Source: Pyrinomonadaceae bacterium (lineage in GTDB: Bacteria; Acidobacteriota; Blastocatellia; Pyrinomonadales; Pyrinomonadaceae). Taken from it: 64,000 bases of DNA. The first letter of the stretch is position 1. Each line of letters begins with the position of its first letter. Below the pieces are notes generated by a model, which was not told the origin of the DNA, did no database searches, and was given only the letters and a program-made list of their open reading frames with translations. The stretch lies in NCBI GenBank assembly GCA_019694355.1, contig JAIBCB010000002.1:248001-312000 (forward strand), read 5' to 3'. The position numbers were made by a program, and so were the translations under genes. Shown in pieces: positions 51,623 through 61,148 of the stretch.

Positions 51623-51928
51623 ATGATCGATGAAGCGAAGATAAAGGCCAGCGCCAAAGAATTTAAGGCAATGGAACAGTCTGCTAAACAGTTCATTACA
51701 GAGCTGTTTGGTAAACAAGAACAGTTTCAGATCGAGGAGGTTTCGCGCGCCGGTCGCGGAAAGACTTGGATCGTTACTGTGAGCTACTTTCAGAAGCATA
51801 AGTCCCCGAACGATCTTCAAAAATTGATGGGGCTGACTGGCAGCAGGATCTATAAACAGCTGACCATTCAGGAAAATGGCACGGTTCTCGGTATCTCGAA
51901 CTGGTCTCCCGCGAGCTTGACCTTATGA
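51623..51928 (+). CDS. Partner gene of a PIN-domain protein (antitoxin-like), unknown
   Basis: 101 residues. A helical N-terminus (EFKAMEQSAKQFITELFGKQ) leads to a beta-rich part (EEVSRAGRGKTWIVTVSYF, IYKQLTIQENGTVLGISNW). No known antitoxin family is recognised. Its stop overlaps the start of the PIN-type gene by 4 nt (ATGA), the classical arrangement of toxin-antitoxin pairs with the antitoxin first. The base composition is lower in GC than the flanking genes, which suggests transfer. Confidence 0.55.
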   Translation: MIDEAKIKASAKEFKAMEQSAKQFITELFGKQEQFQIEEVSRAGRGKTWIVTVSYFQKHKSPNDLQKLMGLTGSRIYKQLTIQENGTVLGISNWSPASLTL

Positions 51929-52404
51929 ACGACCAATACGTTGTTCGGTTGGTACACAAGTATAGGAAAAAGGGCCTTCTCATCGATACAAACCTCGCAC
52001 TGCTTTACGTTGTCGGTTCGTTGAATACGCTAAAAATTAAGGAGCACAAACGAACTTGTAACTATACAATCGATGATTTTGATAGGGTTGTACGTTTTGC
52101 CGGATTGTTTGACAAGGTAATTGTTACGCCTCATATATTGACAGAGATGAGCAACCTTTTAGGTAAAAGCTCAGAGCTGCAAAATATCCTTTCAGGCTTT
52201 ATCAGATCATCGATCGAGATATTCAAACCTTCAATTTCCGCTACTAGGACCTCGCGATTTGCGTCGATGGGGCTAACGGACTCCGCGATCCTGAGTATCG
52301 CGAAAAATAAGTTTTTAGTGCTGACCGACGATATGCCGCTCGCCGCCATTTTGGTGAACGCAAGTGTTGAGACCGTAGTTCTAGAGAGCTTAAGAAGAAT
52401 TTAG
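51925..52404 (+). CDS. PIN-domain protein, candidate toxin
   Basis: 159 residues, coupled to the upstream gene by a 4-nt overlap. PIN-type acidic residues are visible: Asp in LLIDTNLALLYVV, Glu in TPHILTEMSNLL, Asp in MGLTDSAILSIA, and Asp in LVLTDDMPLAAIL. This D-E-D-D set at the usual spacing predicts a metal-dependent ribonuclease. The length is longer than VapC (~130), with an insert after the first strand. With its partner it forms a likely TA-like module; the target RNA is unknown. Confidence 0.7.
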   Translation: MNDQYVVRLVHKYRKKGLLIDTNLALLYVVGSLNTLKIKEHKRTCNYTIDDFDRVVRFAGLFDKVIVTPHILTEMSNLLGKSSELQNILSGFIRSSIEIFKPSISATRTSRFASMGLTDSAILSIAKNKFLVLTDDMPLAAILVNASVETVVLESLRRI

Positions 52405-52488
52405 TTCGCTTCCGGGGTTTGACCAAAGCCGCTTTCGATGGCGAGACGAGAGTCTTGACAGGTTTTGTAACTTTGCAATACAAAGTAC

Positions 52489-52517
52489 TTGACAAGACGA
52501 ACTGCTTGGCGTATCTT
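52489..52517 (+). promoter_or_regulatory. Sigma-70-like promoter of the membrane-protein/DUF4173 operon
   Basis: TTGACA (52489-52494), 17 nt, TATCTT (52512-52517). The predicted start near 52524 is about 5 nt before the ATG at 52529, so the transcript would be almost leaderless. A second TTGACA at 52455-52460 has no good -10. Confidence 0.65.
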
Positions 52518-52528
52518 TGTCCTCGGCT

Positions 52529-53146
52529 ATGGCGATACTGCGACCAATAAAGATAAATGAACAACGTGAACCGGAACGTCTGAGCGACCGTGCTATCGAT
52601 AATCTCCGATTCATTCGCGAGACGATGGAGCGTTCGACATCATTCACGGCCGTTCCCGGCTATGGCGGAATTCTGATGGGGGCGACCGCGGTCGCTGCGG
52701 CCTACGTTGCGAACCGTCAGGTGTATCTTGTCGATGCTTTGACGGTTTGGTTCGTGGAGGCGGTGTTGGCTTTCGCGATCGGCCTTTTGGCGATGTGGCA
52801 AAAATCGAAGATCGCCGGCCAATCGCTGTTTTCGACGCCTGCGAGAAAATTCGCATTCGGCTCCGCTCCGCCATTCGTGGCCGGCATTGCGATCGTTCTC
52901 GGGTTGTGGAAATTTGGCCATTACTACGAAATGGCTCCGGTCTGCATGCTCACATATGGGGCGGCGGTGGCTTGCGGAGGCGCATTTTCGGTACGCGTGG
53001 TGCCCGTGATGGGCTGGCTTTTTATGGCTCTCGGAGCCATTGCGTTCCTTTTGCCGACAAACTATGCGAACACAATGATGGCGATCACTTTCGGCGGGCT
53101 TCACATTGTCTTTGGCGCGATCATCGCCCGTCGGTACGGAGGCTGA
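52529..53146 (+). CDS. Multi-pass membrane protein, unknown
   Basis: 205 residues from the ATG at 52529; the frame opens at a TTG at 52517, but that codon lies within the predicted -10 box. A charged N-terminus with DNLRFIRETMERSTSFTAV is followed by five or six membrane helices (for example AVPGYGGILMGATAVAAAYV, GWLFMALGAIAFLLPTNYA). First gene of a four-gene unit with another membrane protein, a winged-helix regulator and DUF4173. Function unknown; the shared operon suggests an envelope role. Confidence 0.7.
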   Translation: MAILRPIKINEQREPERLSDRAIDNLRFIRETMERSTSFTAVPGYGGILMGATAVAAAYVANRQVYLVDALTVWFVEAVLAFAIGLLAMWQKSKIAGQSLFSTPARKFAFGSAPPFVAGIAIVLGLWKFGHYYEMAPVCMLTYGAAVACGGAFSVRVVPVMGWLFMALGAIAFLLPTNYANTMMAITFGGLHIVFGAIIARRYGG

Positions 53147-53168
53147 GAAGGCTATCGGAAGTCTTTAT

Positions 53169-53465
53169 ATGAATATGACCATCCAAAATTTACGCGTTGC
53201 GGGGATCTTTGTCGTTACGGCATTCTTGCTGCTTATCCCGTACGTTGCTATGCAGTTTACGTCGGAGGTGAATTGGAAGCCGATGGATTTTCTCGCGGCA
53301 GGCGTTCTTCTTGTCGGAGCGGGCATTGCCTGCGAACTCGTGCTTAGGTTCGTCAAAGGACTTGGAGCTCGGATCGCGACCATTGCTATCGTGATCCTGT
53401 TACTGCTACTGGTTTGGGTGGAACTCGCCGTCGGCATTTTCGGAACGCCATTCGCGGGAAGTTGA
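53169..53465 (+). CDS. Small three-helix membrane protein, unknown
   Basis: 98 residues from the ATG at 53169 (a second ATG lies 6 nt later). Three hydrophobic segments: VAGIFVVTAFLLLIPYVA, MDFLAAGVLLVGAGIACELV, and IATIAIVILLLLLVWVEL. It is 22 nt after the previous membrane protein gene and 10 nt before the regulator gene. No family is recognised with certainty. Confidence 0.65.
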   Translation: MNMTIQNLRVAGIFVVTAFLLLIPYVAMQFTSEVNWKPMDFLAAGVLLVGAGIACELVLRFVKGLGARIATIAIVILLLLLVWVELAVGIFGTPFAGS

Positions 53466-53475
53466 GAAGAAAGAT

Positions 53476-53853
53476 ATGGCAAAGACGAATCTGGCAATAA
53501 AGGCTGAGCCGCCCGCCGCTAAGAGTATTCTGCGTGTCGAGAAAGCGGCAGGTGCTGTTTCGGGCGAACTCGACAAGGTCATTCACGAACGCATTCGGCT
53601 TGGGATAATCAGCTCGCTTGCGGCGAACTTTAGGCTGAGCTTTACAGAGTTGAAGAACCTTATGGAGGCGACGGACGGAAACGTGAGCGTTCACACGCGA
53701 AAGCTGGAAGAGGCGGGCTATATCACCTGCAAAAAGTCGTTCAAAGGACGGACGCCGCTCACCGAGTATTCGATAACCGATGCGGGCCGAGCGGCCCTCG
53801 AACGCTATCTCGACCATATGGAAGCGTTGATCGACGCGATGAAACGGATCTGA
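53476..53853 (+). CDS. Winged-helix transcriptional regulator (MarR/ArsR-like, HTH_34 type)
   Basis: 125 residues. The core from residue ~38 is a winged helix: IHERIRLGIISSLAANFRLS, FTELKNLMEATDGNVSVH as helix-turn-helix, KLEEAGYITCKKSFKGRTP as the wing with KGRTPLTEYSITDAGRAAL, and a dimerisation helix at the end. This is the single-domain regulator type frequently found beside DUF4173/DUF4153-type membrane protein genes. It probably controls its own operon. The start follows GAGAAGAAAGAT. Confidence 0.85.
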   Translation: MAKTNLAIKAEPPAAKSILRVEKAAGAVSGELDKVIHERIRLGIISSLAANFRLSFTELKNLMEATDGNVSVHTRKLEEAGYITCKKSFKGRTPLTEYSITDAGRAALERYLDHMEALIDAMKRI

Positions 53854-53865
53854 GGCAATATTTTT

Positions 53866-55626
53866 ATGAGCGGGAGATCGAGGTTTGGGTTTGAGGTGCT
53901 GTTCGCGGCGATCGGCATTGGCATTGCGGCGGATTATTTGCTTCGCGCTGAAGTTTGGGGGTTGAATATCCTAGTCTTTAACTTGTTGTTCTTCGGCTCT
54001 CTGGGCGTGATCGCTTGGCGGCATCGGCCGGACCTGATAACGAAGACGAATGTATCGCTCACGGCCGCGATCCTTTTCTTTGCGACGATGTATGTTGTTC
54101 GTGCGGCACCGGAACTGCTTGTTTTCGATACCTTTGCGATATTCGGGCTGATGGGAGTGCTTTTGCTTGCGAATCTCAATATTCGAAGCCATATCGCAGG
54201 AGCATTTCATTATATTGTCGGTATCGCATGGTCGGGCGTAACGTCGATCTTTGGCCCGCTCTTCCTTCTCGGCAGCGATATTGATTGGAAGAAGACGCCT
54301 GGCGGGGCGTCTAGTAAGACCGTGTTCGCGGCGCTTCGAGGCTTGGCGATCGCGTTGCCGCTTGTCTTTATTTTCGGTGCGTTGTTTATGTCCGCCGACG
54401 CCGCATTCGAAGCCTCGGTCAACCGGATCATCGATGTTGACCTTTCGATGGTCGCCGGCCACGTCGTGCTGACATCGGCTTTTGCGTGGCTGAGTGCCGG
54501 CTATTTTCGCGGGGCGTTAAAAAGATTCACCATCGATCCGCTGCCTGCAGAAGAAGTGCCAGCGGCGCCGAAGCCTGAGGAGGCGCAAGAGTCGAGCGAT
54601 GGTTCGTTCGTGGATCGAATGACTGCCGAACCAACCGTAACCGACGAACATATCATCGGTTCGCCGGTCGTCGAACATATCAATCGCTCCGATCCGCCGG
54701 CGGCAAAGGAACCTGAGCTTTTTGAGAACATAGCGACGAACCCTGCCGTTCCTTCGTTCAAGTCAAGGCTTGGTAAATGGCAGAACATCGACAATTCGAA
54801 ACTGCCGACAGTCTTCACACTCGGCACGGTCGAGATCGTGCTTCTTCTCGGCCTTCTCGATCTGCTTTTTATCAGTTTTGTGTCGTTCCAGATCCCCTAT
54901 CTCTTCGGCGGGCTCGATCTCGTGCAGGCAACGCCGGACTTCAAGCTTTCGGAATACGCGCGTCGCGGATTTGGTGAGATCGTGTTTGCATCGGCACTTG
55001 TGCTGCCGATACTTCTTTCGGCTCACTGGCTTATACGGAGCGGCACGTCCGGCCGCACAGAGAAAGTGTTTCGCATACTTGCGTGTGCTCAGATCGTACT
55101 TCTTTTCGTGATAATGGCGTCCGCTGTCCAGCGTCTAGTTATTTTGACGGGCGAATTGGGTTACGGACTGACAACGGTTAGATTCTATCCGATGGTCTTT
55201 ATGACGTGGCTGGCATTGGTCTTTGTGTGGTTCGGGGCGACAGTGCTTCGCGGGGCGAGGAACCGCTTTGCGTGGGGTGCATTGTGGGCGGCCGTTGCAG
55301 TCCTCGGCGTAACGAACCTTATGAACCCGCACGCGTTCGTTGTCTCGACGAACTTGGCGTTGATGCAGCAGGGACGGGACTTTGATGCGTATTATAATTC
55401 GACTTTGAGCGATGACGCCCTTCCGACTCTGATCGGCTCGTTTGATAAGCTCGATCCCGAGGACGCAAAGCGCTCACATGACAGCCTCAAGTGGCGGGTC
55501 TGCGAAAAGAATCGAGAAGGAAGCGATCTGAGGAGCTGGAATTTATCGAGAAACAAGGCCGATGACCTGCTTCGCACATATAACGTCAAACCCGGAAAGG
55601 GCTATCTTTGCGAGCCGCCGGATTGA
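53866..55626 (+). CDS. DUF4173-family multi-pass membrane protein
   Basis: 586 residues with about a dozen membrane helices. N-terminal half: helices from FEVLFAAIGIGIAADYLL on, including the LRGLAIALPLVFIFGALFMSADAAFE segment typical of DUF4173. A cytoplasmic or periplasmic loop of about 100 residues (Pro/Glu-rich, ~225-305) separates it from the C-terminal half with LLFISFVSFQIPYLFGG and LTTVRFYPMVFMTWLALVF. The last ~90 residues are soluble. Function unknown. It lies 12 nt after the regulator, the usual pairing for this family. Confidence 0.8.
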   Translation: MSGRSRFGFEVLFAAIGIGIAADYLLRAEVWGLNILVFNLLFFGSLGVIAWRHRPDLITKTNVSLTAAILFFATMYVVRAAPELLVFDTFAIFGLMGVLLLANLNIRSHIAGAFHYIVGIAWSGVTSIFGPLFLLGSDIDWKKTPGGASSKTVFAALRGLAIALPLVFIFGALFMSADAAFEASVNRIIDVDLSMVAGHVVLTSAFAWLSAGYFRGALKRFTIDPLPAEEVPAAPKPEEAQESSDGSFVDRMTAEPTVTDEHIIGSPVVEHINRSDPPAAKEPELFENIATNPAVPSFKSRLGKWQNIDNSKLPTVFTLGTVEIVLLLGLLDLLFISFVSFQIPYLFGGLDLVQATPDFKLSEYARRGFGEIVFASALVLPILLSAHWLIRSGTSGRTEKVFRILACAQIVLLFVIMASAVQRLVILTGELGYGLTTVRFYPMVFMTWLALVFVWFGATVLRGARNRFAWGALWAAVAVLGVTNLMNPHAFVVSTNLALMQQGRDFDAYYNSTLSDDALPTLIGSFDKLDPEDAKRSHDSLKWRVCEKNREGSDLRSWNLSRNKADDLLRTYNVKPGKGYLCEPPD

Positions 55627-55676
55627 GAGGACGCCACCAAGAGTTGGCTTGTCCAATAGTCTGCTAAACTGCTTTT

Positions 55677-56558
55677 GTGAGTCGTGATCTCATTCGGGAA
55701 TATCTTACGTATCTGAAGGCCGAGAAGGGTTTGTCCCGCAATTCGCTTGATGCTTACACGCGCGACCTCAGGAAATTACAGGCGTGGTGTGAGAAGAATG
55801 GTATCGAATTTTCTGAGCTTGACGAACGCGATCTTCGCGAATGGTTGACAGATCTTGCGATCGAGAGGCTGAACGAGACATCGAGAAGGCGATATTTGAG
55901 CTCGATACGCGGTTTTTTTAAGTTTTTGGCAATGGAAGGCCATATTTCCGCCGATCCGACAGGGAATTTGGTATCGCCCGGAAAGACGTTCTATCTTCCG
56001 CGGTTTCTGAACTCTGCTGAGATCGAAAAATTGCTCGCGGCCCCGAATACCGAGACCGCGGTCGGGCTTCGCGACAGGACGATCTTCGAGGTGATGTATG
56101 CCTGCGGGCTCCGTGTTTCCGAGCTTGCGAACCTGAAATTGGGCGAAATCGACATCGAATCCGGCGTCGTAACTACGACCGGCAAAGGCAGCAAGACCCG
56201 TAAGATACCGATCGGCGGGAGCGCGATAGAGTGGCTGCGAAGGTATTTCGCTGTCAGAAAGCCCAAAGAGCGTGTCGAGAAGCTTTTCCTCGGCGAACGC
56301 GGCCGACCGCTCGATAGGCACGCGATCCATCGAATTATCAAGGATCACGCTGAAAAATGCGGTTTCGAAGGCGTTTCGGCCCATACGCTGCGACATTCCT
56401 TTGCGACCCATCTCGTCCAGAATGACGCCGATATCCGCTCGGTCCAGCAGATGCTCGGCCACGCAGATATTTCGACAACCCAGATCTACACGCACGTTAC
56501 GAGCAAGCAGCTCAAGAAAAACTACGAACGCTTTCACCCGCGAGCTGCATCAAAGTAG
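55677..56558 (+). CDS. xerD: Site-specific tyrosine recombinase XerD-like
   Basis: 293 residues from a GTG at 55677. N-terminal SAM-like domain begins LIREYLTYLKAEKGLSRNSL. Catalytic domain: first arginine in YACGLRVSELANL, lysine in TTGKGSKTRKIPI, HTLRHSFATHLVQ (H-x-x-R), LGHADISTTQIYTHV with the nucleophile tyrosine. The length and order match XerD, the partner of XerC (42183) at dif. It is a stand-alone gene between the DUF4173 gene and the tRNA cluster. A lineage-specific integrase cannot be fully excluded, but no element is attached to it. Confidence 0.85.
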   Translation: MSRDLIREYLTYLKAEKGLSRNSLDAYTRDLRKLQAWCEKNGIEFSELDERDLREWLTDLAIERLNETSRRRYLSSIRGFFKFLAMEGHISADPTGNLVSPGKTFYLPRFLNSAEIEKLLAAPNTETAVGLRDRTIFEVMYACGLRVSELANLKLGEIDIESGVVTTTGKGSKTRKIPIGGSAIEWLRRYFAVRKPKERVEKLFLGERGRPLDRHAIHRIIKDHAEKCGFEGVSAHTLRHSFATHLVQNDADIRSVQQMLGHADISTTQIYTHVTSKQLKKNYERFHPRAASK

Positions 56559-56598
56559 ATTCGGCACTTTCCTGCGGCAAAAACCCTCGTTTTTGGAC

Positions 56599-56627
56599 TT
56601 GCAAGTTGAAAATCTCTTCGCTATTAT
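56599..56627 (+). promoter_or_regulatory. Sigma-70-like promoter of the tRNA-tuf cluster
   Basis: TTGCAA (56599-56604), 17 nt, TATTAT (56622-56627). The predicted start near 56634 is about 50 nt ahead of tRNA-Tyr and could drive the whole tRNA-hicBA-tuf unit. Confidence 0.65.
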
Positions 56628-56685
56628 TGGAAATTTGCTATTTGGCACTGAAAATGCGCCTAAGTAGCTTTGAGAACCAGGAAAT

Positions 56686-56773
56686 GCATGGGTGGTCGAG
56701 CGGTCAATGGCATCGGGCTGTAAACCCGACGGGTTAATTCCCTACGTAGGTTCAAATCCTACCCCATGCACCA
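56686..56773 (+). tRNA. tRNA-Tyr (GTA)
   Basis: 88 nt including encoded CCA. Acceptor GCATGGG pairs with CCCATGC. The anticodon loop CTGTAAA reads GTA, followed by a long class II variable arm as expected for bacterial tRNA-Tyr. The T-loop is TTCAAAT within a GTAGG/CCTAC stem. Confidence 0.95.
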
Positions 56774-56781
56774 TTTTTGAT

Positions 56782-56857
56782 GCGGGAGTAGCTCAGTTGG
56801 TAGAGCGTCAGCCTTCCAAGCTGAATGTCGCGAGTTCGAACCTCGTCTCCCGCTCCA
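56782..56857 (+). tRNA. tRNA-Gly (TCC)
   Basis: 76 nt with encoded CCA, 8 nt after tRNA-Tyr. Acceptor GCGGGAG pairs with TTCCCGC-like CTCCCGC; the D-arm is AGCTCAGTTGGTAGAGC; the anticodon loop CTTCCAA gives TCC; the T-loop is TTCGAAC. Confidence 0.95.
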
Positions 56858-56880
56858 AAAGTTCTCGTTAATTGAGATAA

Positions 56881-56955
56881 GCCCGAATAGCTCAGGGGTA
56901 GAGCGTTTCCTTGGTAAGGAAAAGGTCTCGGGTTCAAATCCCGATTTGGGCTCCA
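56881..56955 (+). tRNA. tRNA-Thr (GGT)
   Basis: 75 nt with encoded CCA. Acceptor GCCCGAA pairs with TTTGGGC (one G-U pair). The anticodon loop TTGGTAA gives GGT; the T-loop is TTCAAAT. In most bacteria this tRNA directly precedes tuf; here a hicBA pair is inserted between. Confidence 0.95.
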
Positions 56956-56988
56956 GATTTTGAGATGTTAGGTGAAGCAACAACGAGG

Positions 56989-57168
56989 ATGACGATGGTC
57001 TATTGGAGAGCCGATCGGTTCTGGTTGGGCAAGCTGCTCGAACATCCGGAGATGATGACTCAGGGTGAGACGCTTGAAGAACTGGAGGAGAACATCAAAG
57101 ATGCCTACCTTTTAATGGCAATGGAGGATGTTCCGGGTGAATACCAGGTCAAAGAGATCCTGATGTGA
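56989..57168 (+). CDS. hicB: HicB-family antitoxin
   Basis: 59 residues from the ATG at 56989, 33 nt after tRNA-Thr; earlier in-frame starts reach into the tRNA. It is the partial RNase H-like HicB fold: VYWRADRFWLGKLLEHPEMM, then TQGETLEELEENIKDAYLLM, the G-x-T-x-E-E-x-x-x-N signature. It lacks the C-terminal DNA-binding extension of longer HicB. It would bind and block HicA. Its stop overlaps the hicA GTG start by 4 nt. Confidence 0.85.
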   Translation: MTMVYWRADRFWLGKLLEHPEMMTQGETLEELEENIKDAYLLMAMEDVPGEYQVKEILM

Positions 57169-57350
57169 AGCGAAAGGACATGATAATAGATTTGACGGTT
57201 GCTGGCTGTATTTTATTAAGGCACGGATCTCGTCATGATATTTACTTAAATCCGCGTAACGGACAATAGCAGCCGCTTCCGAGGCATTCTGAGATAGACG
57301 AGCGTTTGGCGAAGCATATAAAGAAGCACTTGGGTGTAGAGAAAAGTTAG
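57165..57350 (+). pseudogene. hicA: hicA toxin gene interrupted by an in-frame amber codon
   Basis: From the GTG at 57165 the frame encodes the HicA start (KRKDMIIDLTVAGCILLRHG, then [13 protein letters not shown]) with the active-site histidine in place. A TAG at 57267-57269 stops it after 34 codons. Reading on in the same frame gives the rest of HicA without change, [20 protein letters not shown] then LGVEKS, ending at 57350. A single base change (AAG or CAG to TAG) explains it. The double-stranded-RNA-binding-like fold would be incomplete, so the toxin is probably inactive, while the antitoxin frame is intact. Confidence 0.85.
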
Positions 57351-57368
57351 TTTTTTGAGGAATAGAAG

Positions 57369-58556
<1,188 letters not shown>

Positions 58557-58570
58557 AAAGGTTCGTTGAT

Positions 58571-58613
58571 CGTTGTTCGTGGCTCGCTGTTGATAAGACC
58601 GCCACGAACAACG
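58571..58613. repeat. Inverted repeat between tuf and rpmG
   Basis: CGTTGTTCGTGGC (58571-58583) and its exact complement GCCACGAACAACG (58601-58613) form a 13-bp perfect stem with a 17-nt loop. There is no T run, so RNA processing or a dispersed repeat is more likely than termination. Confidence 0.75.
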
Positions 58614-58635
58614 AATAACCAACTACGAGTGAATT

Positions 58636-58788
58636 ATGCCGAGAGATAACATCATTTTGCAGTGCACAGAGTGCAAAGAGCGGAATTACGTAACGACGAA
58701 GAACAAGAAGAACACGCCGAACAGGCTTGAGCTCAATAAGTTCTGCCGCCGCTGCCGCACGCACCGACTGCATAGAGAGAACAAATAA
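58636..58788 (+). CDS. rpmG: Ribosomal protein bL33
   Basis: 50 residues; the start [20 protein letters not shown] and [15 protein letters not shown] identify L33. Both cysteine pairs (CTEC and CRRC) are present, so this is the zinc-binding form. A component of the large subunit near the E site. It stands in its usual place between tuf and tRNA-Trp/secE. Confidence 0.95.
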   Translation: MPRDNIILQCTECKERNYVTTKNKKNTPNRLELNKFCRRCRTHRLHRENK

Positions 58789-58856
58789 GTGCGGAACGCG
58801 GAGTGCGGAAGGCGGAATAATTCCGCATTCCGCATTCGAAATTCCGCAATTGGGAT

Positions 58857-58932
58857 AGGGGTATGGTGTCAATGGTTAGCATGGAGGTCTCCAAAACCTT
58901 AGGTCCGGGTTCGAGTCCTGGTACCCCTGCCA
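58857..58932 (+). tRNA. tRNA-Trp (CCA)
   Basis: 76 nt with encoded CCA. Acceptor AGGGGTA pairs with TACCCCT; the anticodon loop TCTCCAAA gives CCA; the T-loop is TTCGAGT. The spacer before it (58789-58856) is rich in GCGGAAT/ATTCCGC inverted words. Confidence 0.95.
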
Positions 58933-59001
58933 TTGCAATAGATCGTTAACGAGGGCCGCGAGAAATTGAGAGTTCGCCTCGTTTAGAAGGAGAGAAATAA
59001 G

Positions 59002-59244
59002 GTGTCCGAAGCTGTAGCACAAGCGCCCAAGAAGGAAAAAGAAGGGATCGGCGTTTTTATCAAAGAAACACGCGCCGAGCTCGATAAGACCACTTTCCCC
59101 GACCGGGAAGAGGTTCGCAATACGACGATCGTCGTTATCGTGAGCGTTATTTTCTTCGGCCTATATCTCTTCGTTGCCGATTACATCTGGGTGTATCTGC
59201 TTGATGGCCTTTCCTGGGTGATAAACAAGATCGCGGGGCTTTAA
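59002..59244 (+). CDS. secE: Preprotein translocase subunit SecE
   Basis: 80 residues from a GTG at 59002 behind AAGGAGAGAAA. The amphipathic FIKETRAELDKTTFPDREEV segment and a single membrane helix (TIVVIVSVIFFGLYLFVADYI) are diagnostic. It stabilises SecY in the translocon. The usual neighbour of nusG, 15 nt downstream. Confidence 0.93.
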   Translation: MSEAVAQAPKKEKEGIGVFIKETRAELDKTTFPDREEVRNTTIVVIVSVIFFGLYLFVADYIWVYLLDGLSWVINKIAGL

Positions 59245-59259
59245 TTAAGGATATTTGAA

Positions 59260-59820
59260 ATGAAGCAGTGGTTCTTTATCCACACATATTCAGGACACGA
59301 AAATAAGGTCGTTGAAAGCCTGAACGCTCGCATCCGCGATATGGAGTTGGCCGAGCAGATAACAGGCGTCCTGCTGCCGAAAGAGAAGGTCGTTGAGCTT
59401 CGCGGCAACAAAGAATACGTCTCGGAGCGAATGTTCTATCCGGGATATGTGCTGGTCGAGATCGAGTGTGACGAAAAGGGCAAGATCCCGGATAACGTCT
59501 TTCACGCGATCAAGGCGACCCCGAAAGTTACGGGATTTTTAGGCGGCAAGCAGCCGACGCCGCTTAGTCAGGCCGAGGTCGATCAGATCGTCCTGAATAT
59601 CGAGGCTGCGACCGAAAAGCCGAAACCGAAGTTCACTTATCAGGTCGGCGAGGTCGTAAGGATCAAGTCCGGGCCGTTCGCGAGCTTTACCGGCAAGGTC
59701 GAAGAGGTCAATGAGGACAAGGCCGTTCTAAAGGTCTCGATCACGATCTTCGGCCGCTCGACGCCGTACGAATTGAGCTTCCTCGAGGTCGAAAAGGTGA
59801 CCTTCGCGGAAGAAGAATAG
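59260..59820 (+). CDS. nusG: Transcription termination/antitermination factor NusG
   Basis: 186 residues. NGN domain with [18 protein letters not shown] and [12 protein letters not shown], then a C-terminal KOW domain with [20 protein letters not shown]. It binds the RNA polymerase clamp and couples to Rho or ribosomal S10. It is in the conserved secE-nusG-rplK order. Confidence 0.95.
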   Translation: MKQWFFIHTYSGHENKVVESLNARIRDMELAEQITGVLLPKEKVVELRGNKEYVSERMFYPGYVLVEIECDEKGKIPDNVFHAIKATPKVTGFLGGKQPTPLSQAEVDQIVLNIEAATEKPKPKFTYQVGEVVRIKSGPFASFTGKVEEVNEDKAVLKVSITIFGRSTPYELSFLEVEKVTFAEEE

Positions 59821-59875
59821 TTACTAATAATGAGGACATTGCCGAAAGATCGGCATCGTTAATCGAAGAAAGAAA

Positions 59876-60304
59876 ATGGCAAAGAAGATAGAAGGTTACA
59901 TTAAACTGCAGATTCCGGCCGGCAAGGCCAACCCTGCACCGCCGATCGGTCCCGCATTGGGTCAGCACGGCGTCAACATCATGGAGTTCTGCAAGGCGTT
60001 CAACGCAAAGACGCAGAACGACGATCCGGATATGAAGATCCCGGTCGTGATAACGGTTTACGCCGATCGCTCGTTCACTTTCGAGACGAAGACACCGCCC
60101 GCGGGCGATCTTCTCAGGAAAGCCGCGGGCATCCCGAAAGGTTCGGGTAAGCCGAATCGCGAAAAGGTCGGCAGTATTTCGCGTGACAAGATCCGCGAGA
60201 TCGCCGAAAAGAAACTGCAGGACCTCAATACGACAAATATCGAGGCCGCAATGCGTACCATCGAAGGCACAGCCAAATCGATGGGGCTGACAGTAGAAGG
60301 ATAA
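59876..60304 (+). CDS. rplK: Ribosomal protein uL11
   Basis: 142 residues. [20 protein letters not shown] begins the N-terminal domain; the RNA-binding C-terminal domain has [18 protein letters not shown] and [17 protein letters not shown]. Forms the GTPase-associated stalk base with 23S rRNA. Standard length. Confidence 0.97.
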   Translation: MAKKIEGYIKLQIPAGKANPAPPIGPALGQHGVNIMEFCKAFNAKTQNDDPDMKIPVVITVYADRSFTFETKTPPAGDLLRKAAGIPKGSGKPNREKVGSISRDKIREIAEKKLQDLNTTNIEAAMRTIEGTAKSMGLTVEG

Positions 60305-60402
60305 AGGCGAAAGGGTAAAGGCGAAAGAGGTTTCAATCCTTTAGCCTTCGTACTTGCTCATTGGGAGAGCAACCAAGTTGCTCGTTAATACCTGGAGGTA
60401 AA

Positions 60403-61095
60403 ATGAAACACGGTAAGAAATACCTTGCCGCTCTCGAGAAGATCGAGGCGGGCAAGAAACACTCACTCGACGAAGCGATCGGCAAACTAAAAGAGATCGC
60501 CTTCGCAAAATTCGACGAAACAGTTGAACTCACGATGTGGCTCGGCGTCGATCCGCGAAAAGCGGATCAGCTCGTTCGCGGCACGGTCGTGCTTCCGCAC
60601 GGACTTGGCGGAGCCGCCAAGAAGGTCGTTGTCGTCGCTCAAGGCGACAAGATCAAAGAGGCGGAAGAGGCCGGTGCCGATCTGGCGGGCGGCGACGATA
60701 TCGTCGAGAAGATCAAAGGCGGCTGGCTCGATTTCGATGCACTGATCGCGACGCCCGATATGATGGGCAAGGTCGGACAGCTTGGAAAACTCCTTGGCCC
60801 ACGCGGCCTTATGCCGAACCCGAAAACAGGCACCGTTACGATGGACGTCAAAACGGCCGTCGAAGAGACGAAGGCCGGTAAGGTCGAATATCGCGTCGAT
60901 AAGACGGGAGTTATTCACTCGCCTGTCGGTAAGGTCTCGTTCGATCCTGCAAAACTCGAAGAGAACACACGCGTCCTTATCAGCGCCGTTATGAAGGCGA
61001 AGCCGACGACGGCAAAGGGACGTTATTTGAAGAAGATCAATCTCGCGGCGACGATGAGCCCGGGCGTGCTTCTTGACGAATTGGCATACGCCTAG
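60403..61095 (+). CDS. rplA: Ribosomal protein uL1
   Basis: 230 residues from the ATG at 60403, which has GGAGGT 5 nt upstream; the longer frame starts in the spacer. [13 protein letters not shown] and the L1 signature [15 protein letters not shown] are clear. It forms the L1 stalk and, in other bacteria, represses the L11 operon by binding its mRNA leader. The spacer before it (60305-60400) holds AAAGGCGAAAGGG words and their complement. Confidence 0.97.
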   Translation: MKHGKKYLAALEKIEAGKKHSLDEAIGKLKEIAFAKFDETVELTMWLGVDPRKADQLVRGTVVLPHGLGGAAKKVVVVAQGDKIKEAEEAGADLAGGDDIVEKIKGGWLDFDALIATPDMMGKVGQLGKLLGPRGLMPNPKTGTVTMDVKTAVEETKAGKVEYRVDKTGVIHSPVGKVSFDPAKLEENTRVLISAVMKAKPTTAKGRYLKKINLAATMSPGVLLDELAYA

Positions 61096-61148
61096 GGTTT
61101 TTGGAGTGTTGCAGAGCCCCGCACGAAGGTTAGGGCTCAATTAGAACG

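Noticed and set aside
55677..56558. Phage or island integrase next to the tRNA cluster
   Set aside because: Length and motif order are those of XerD and no element, att repeat or cargo lies between it and the tRNAs.
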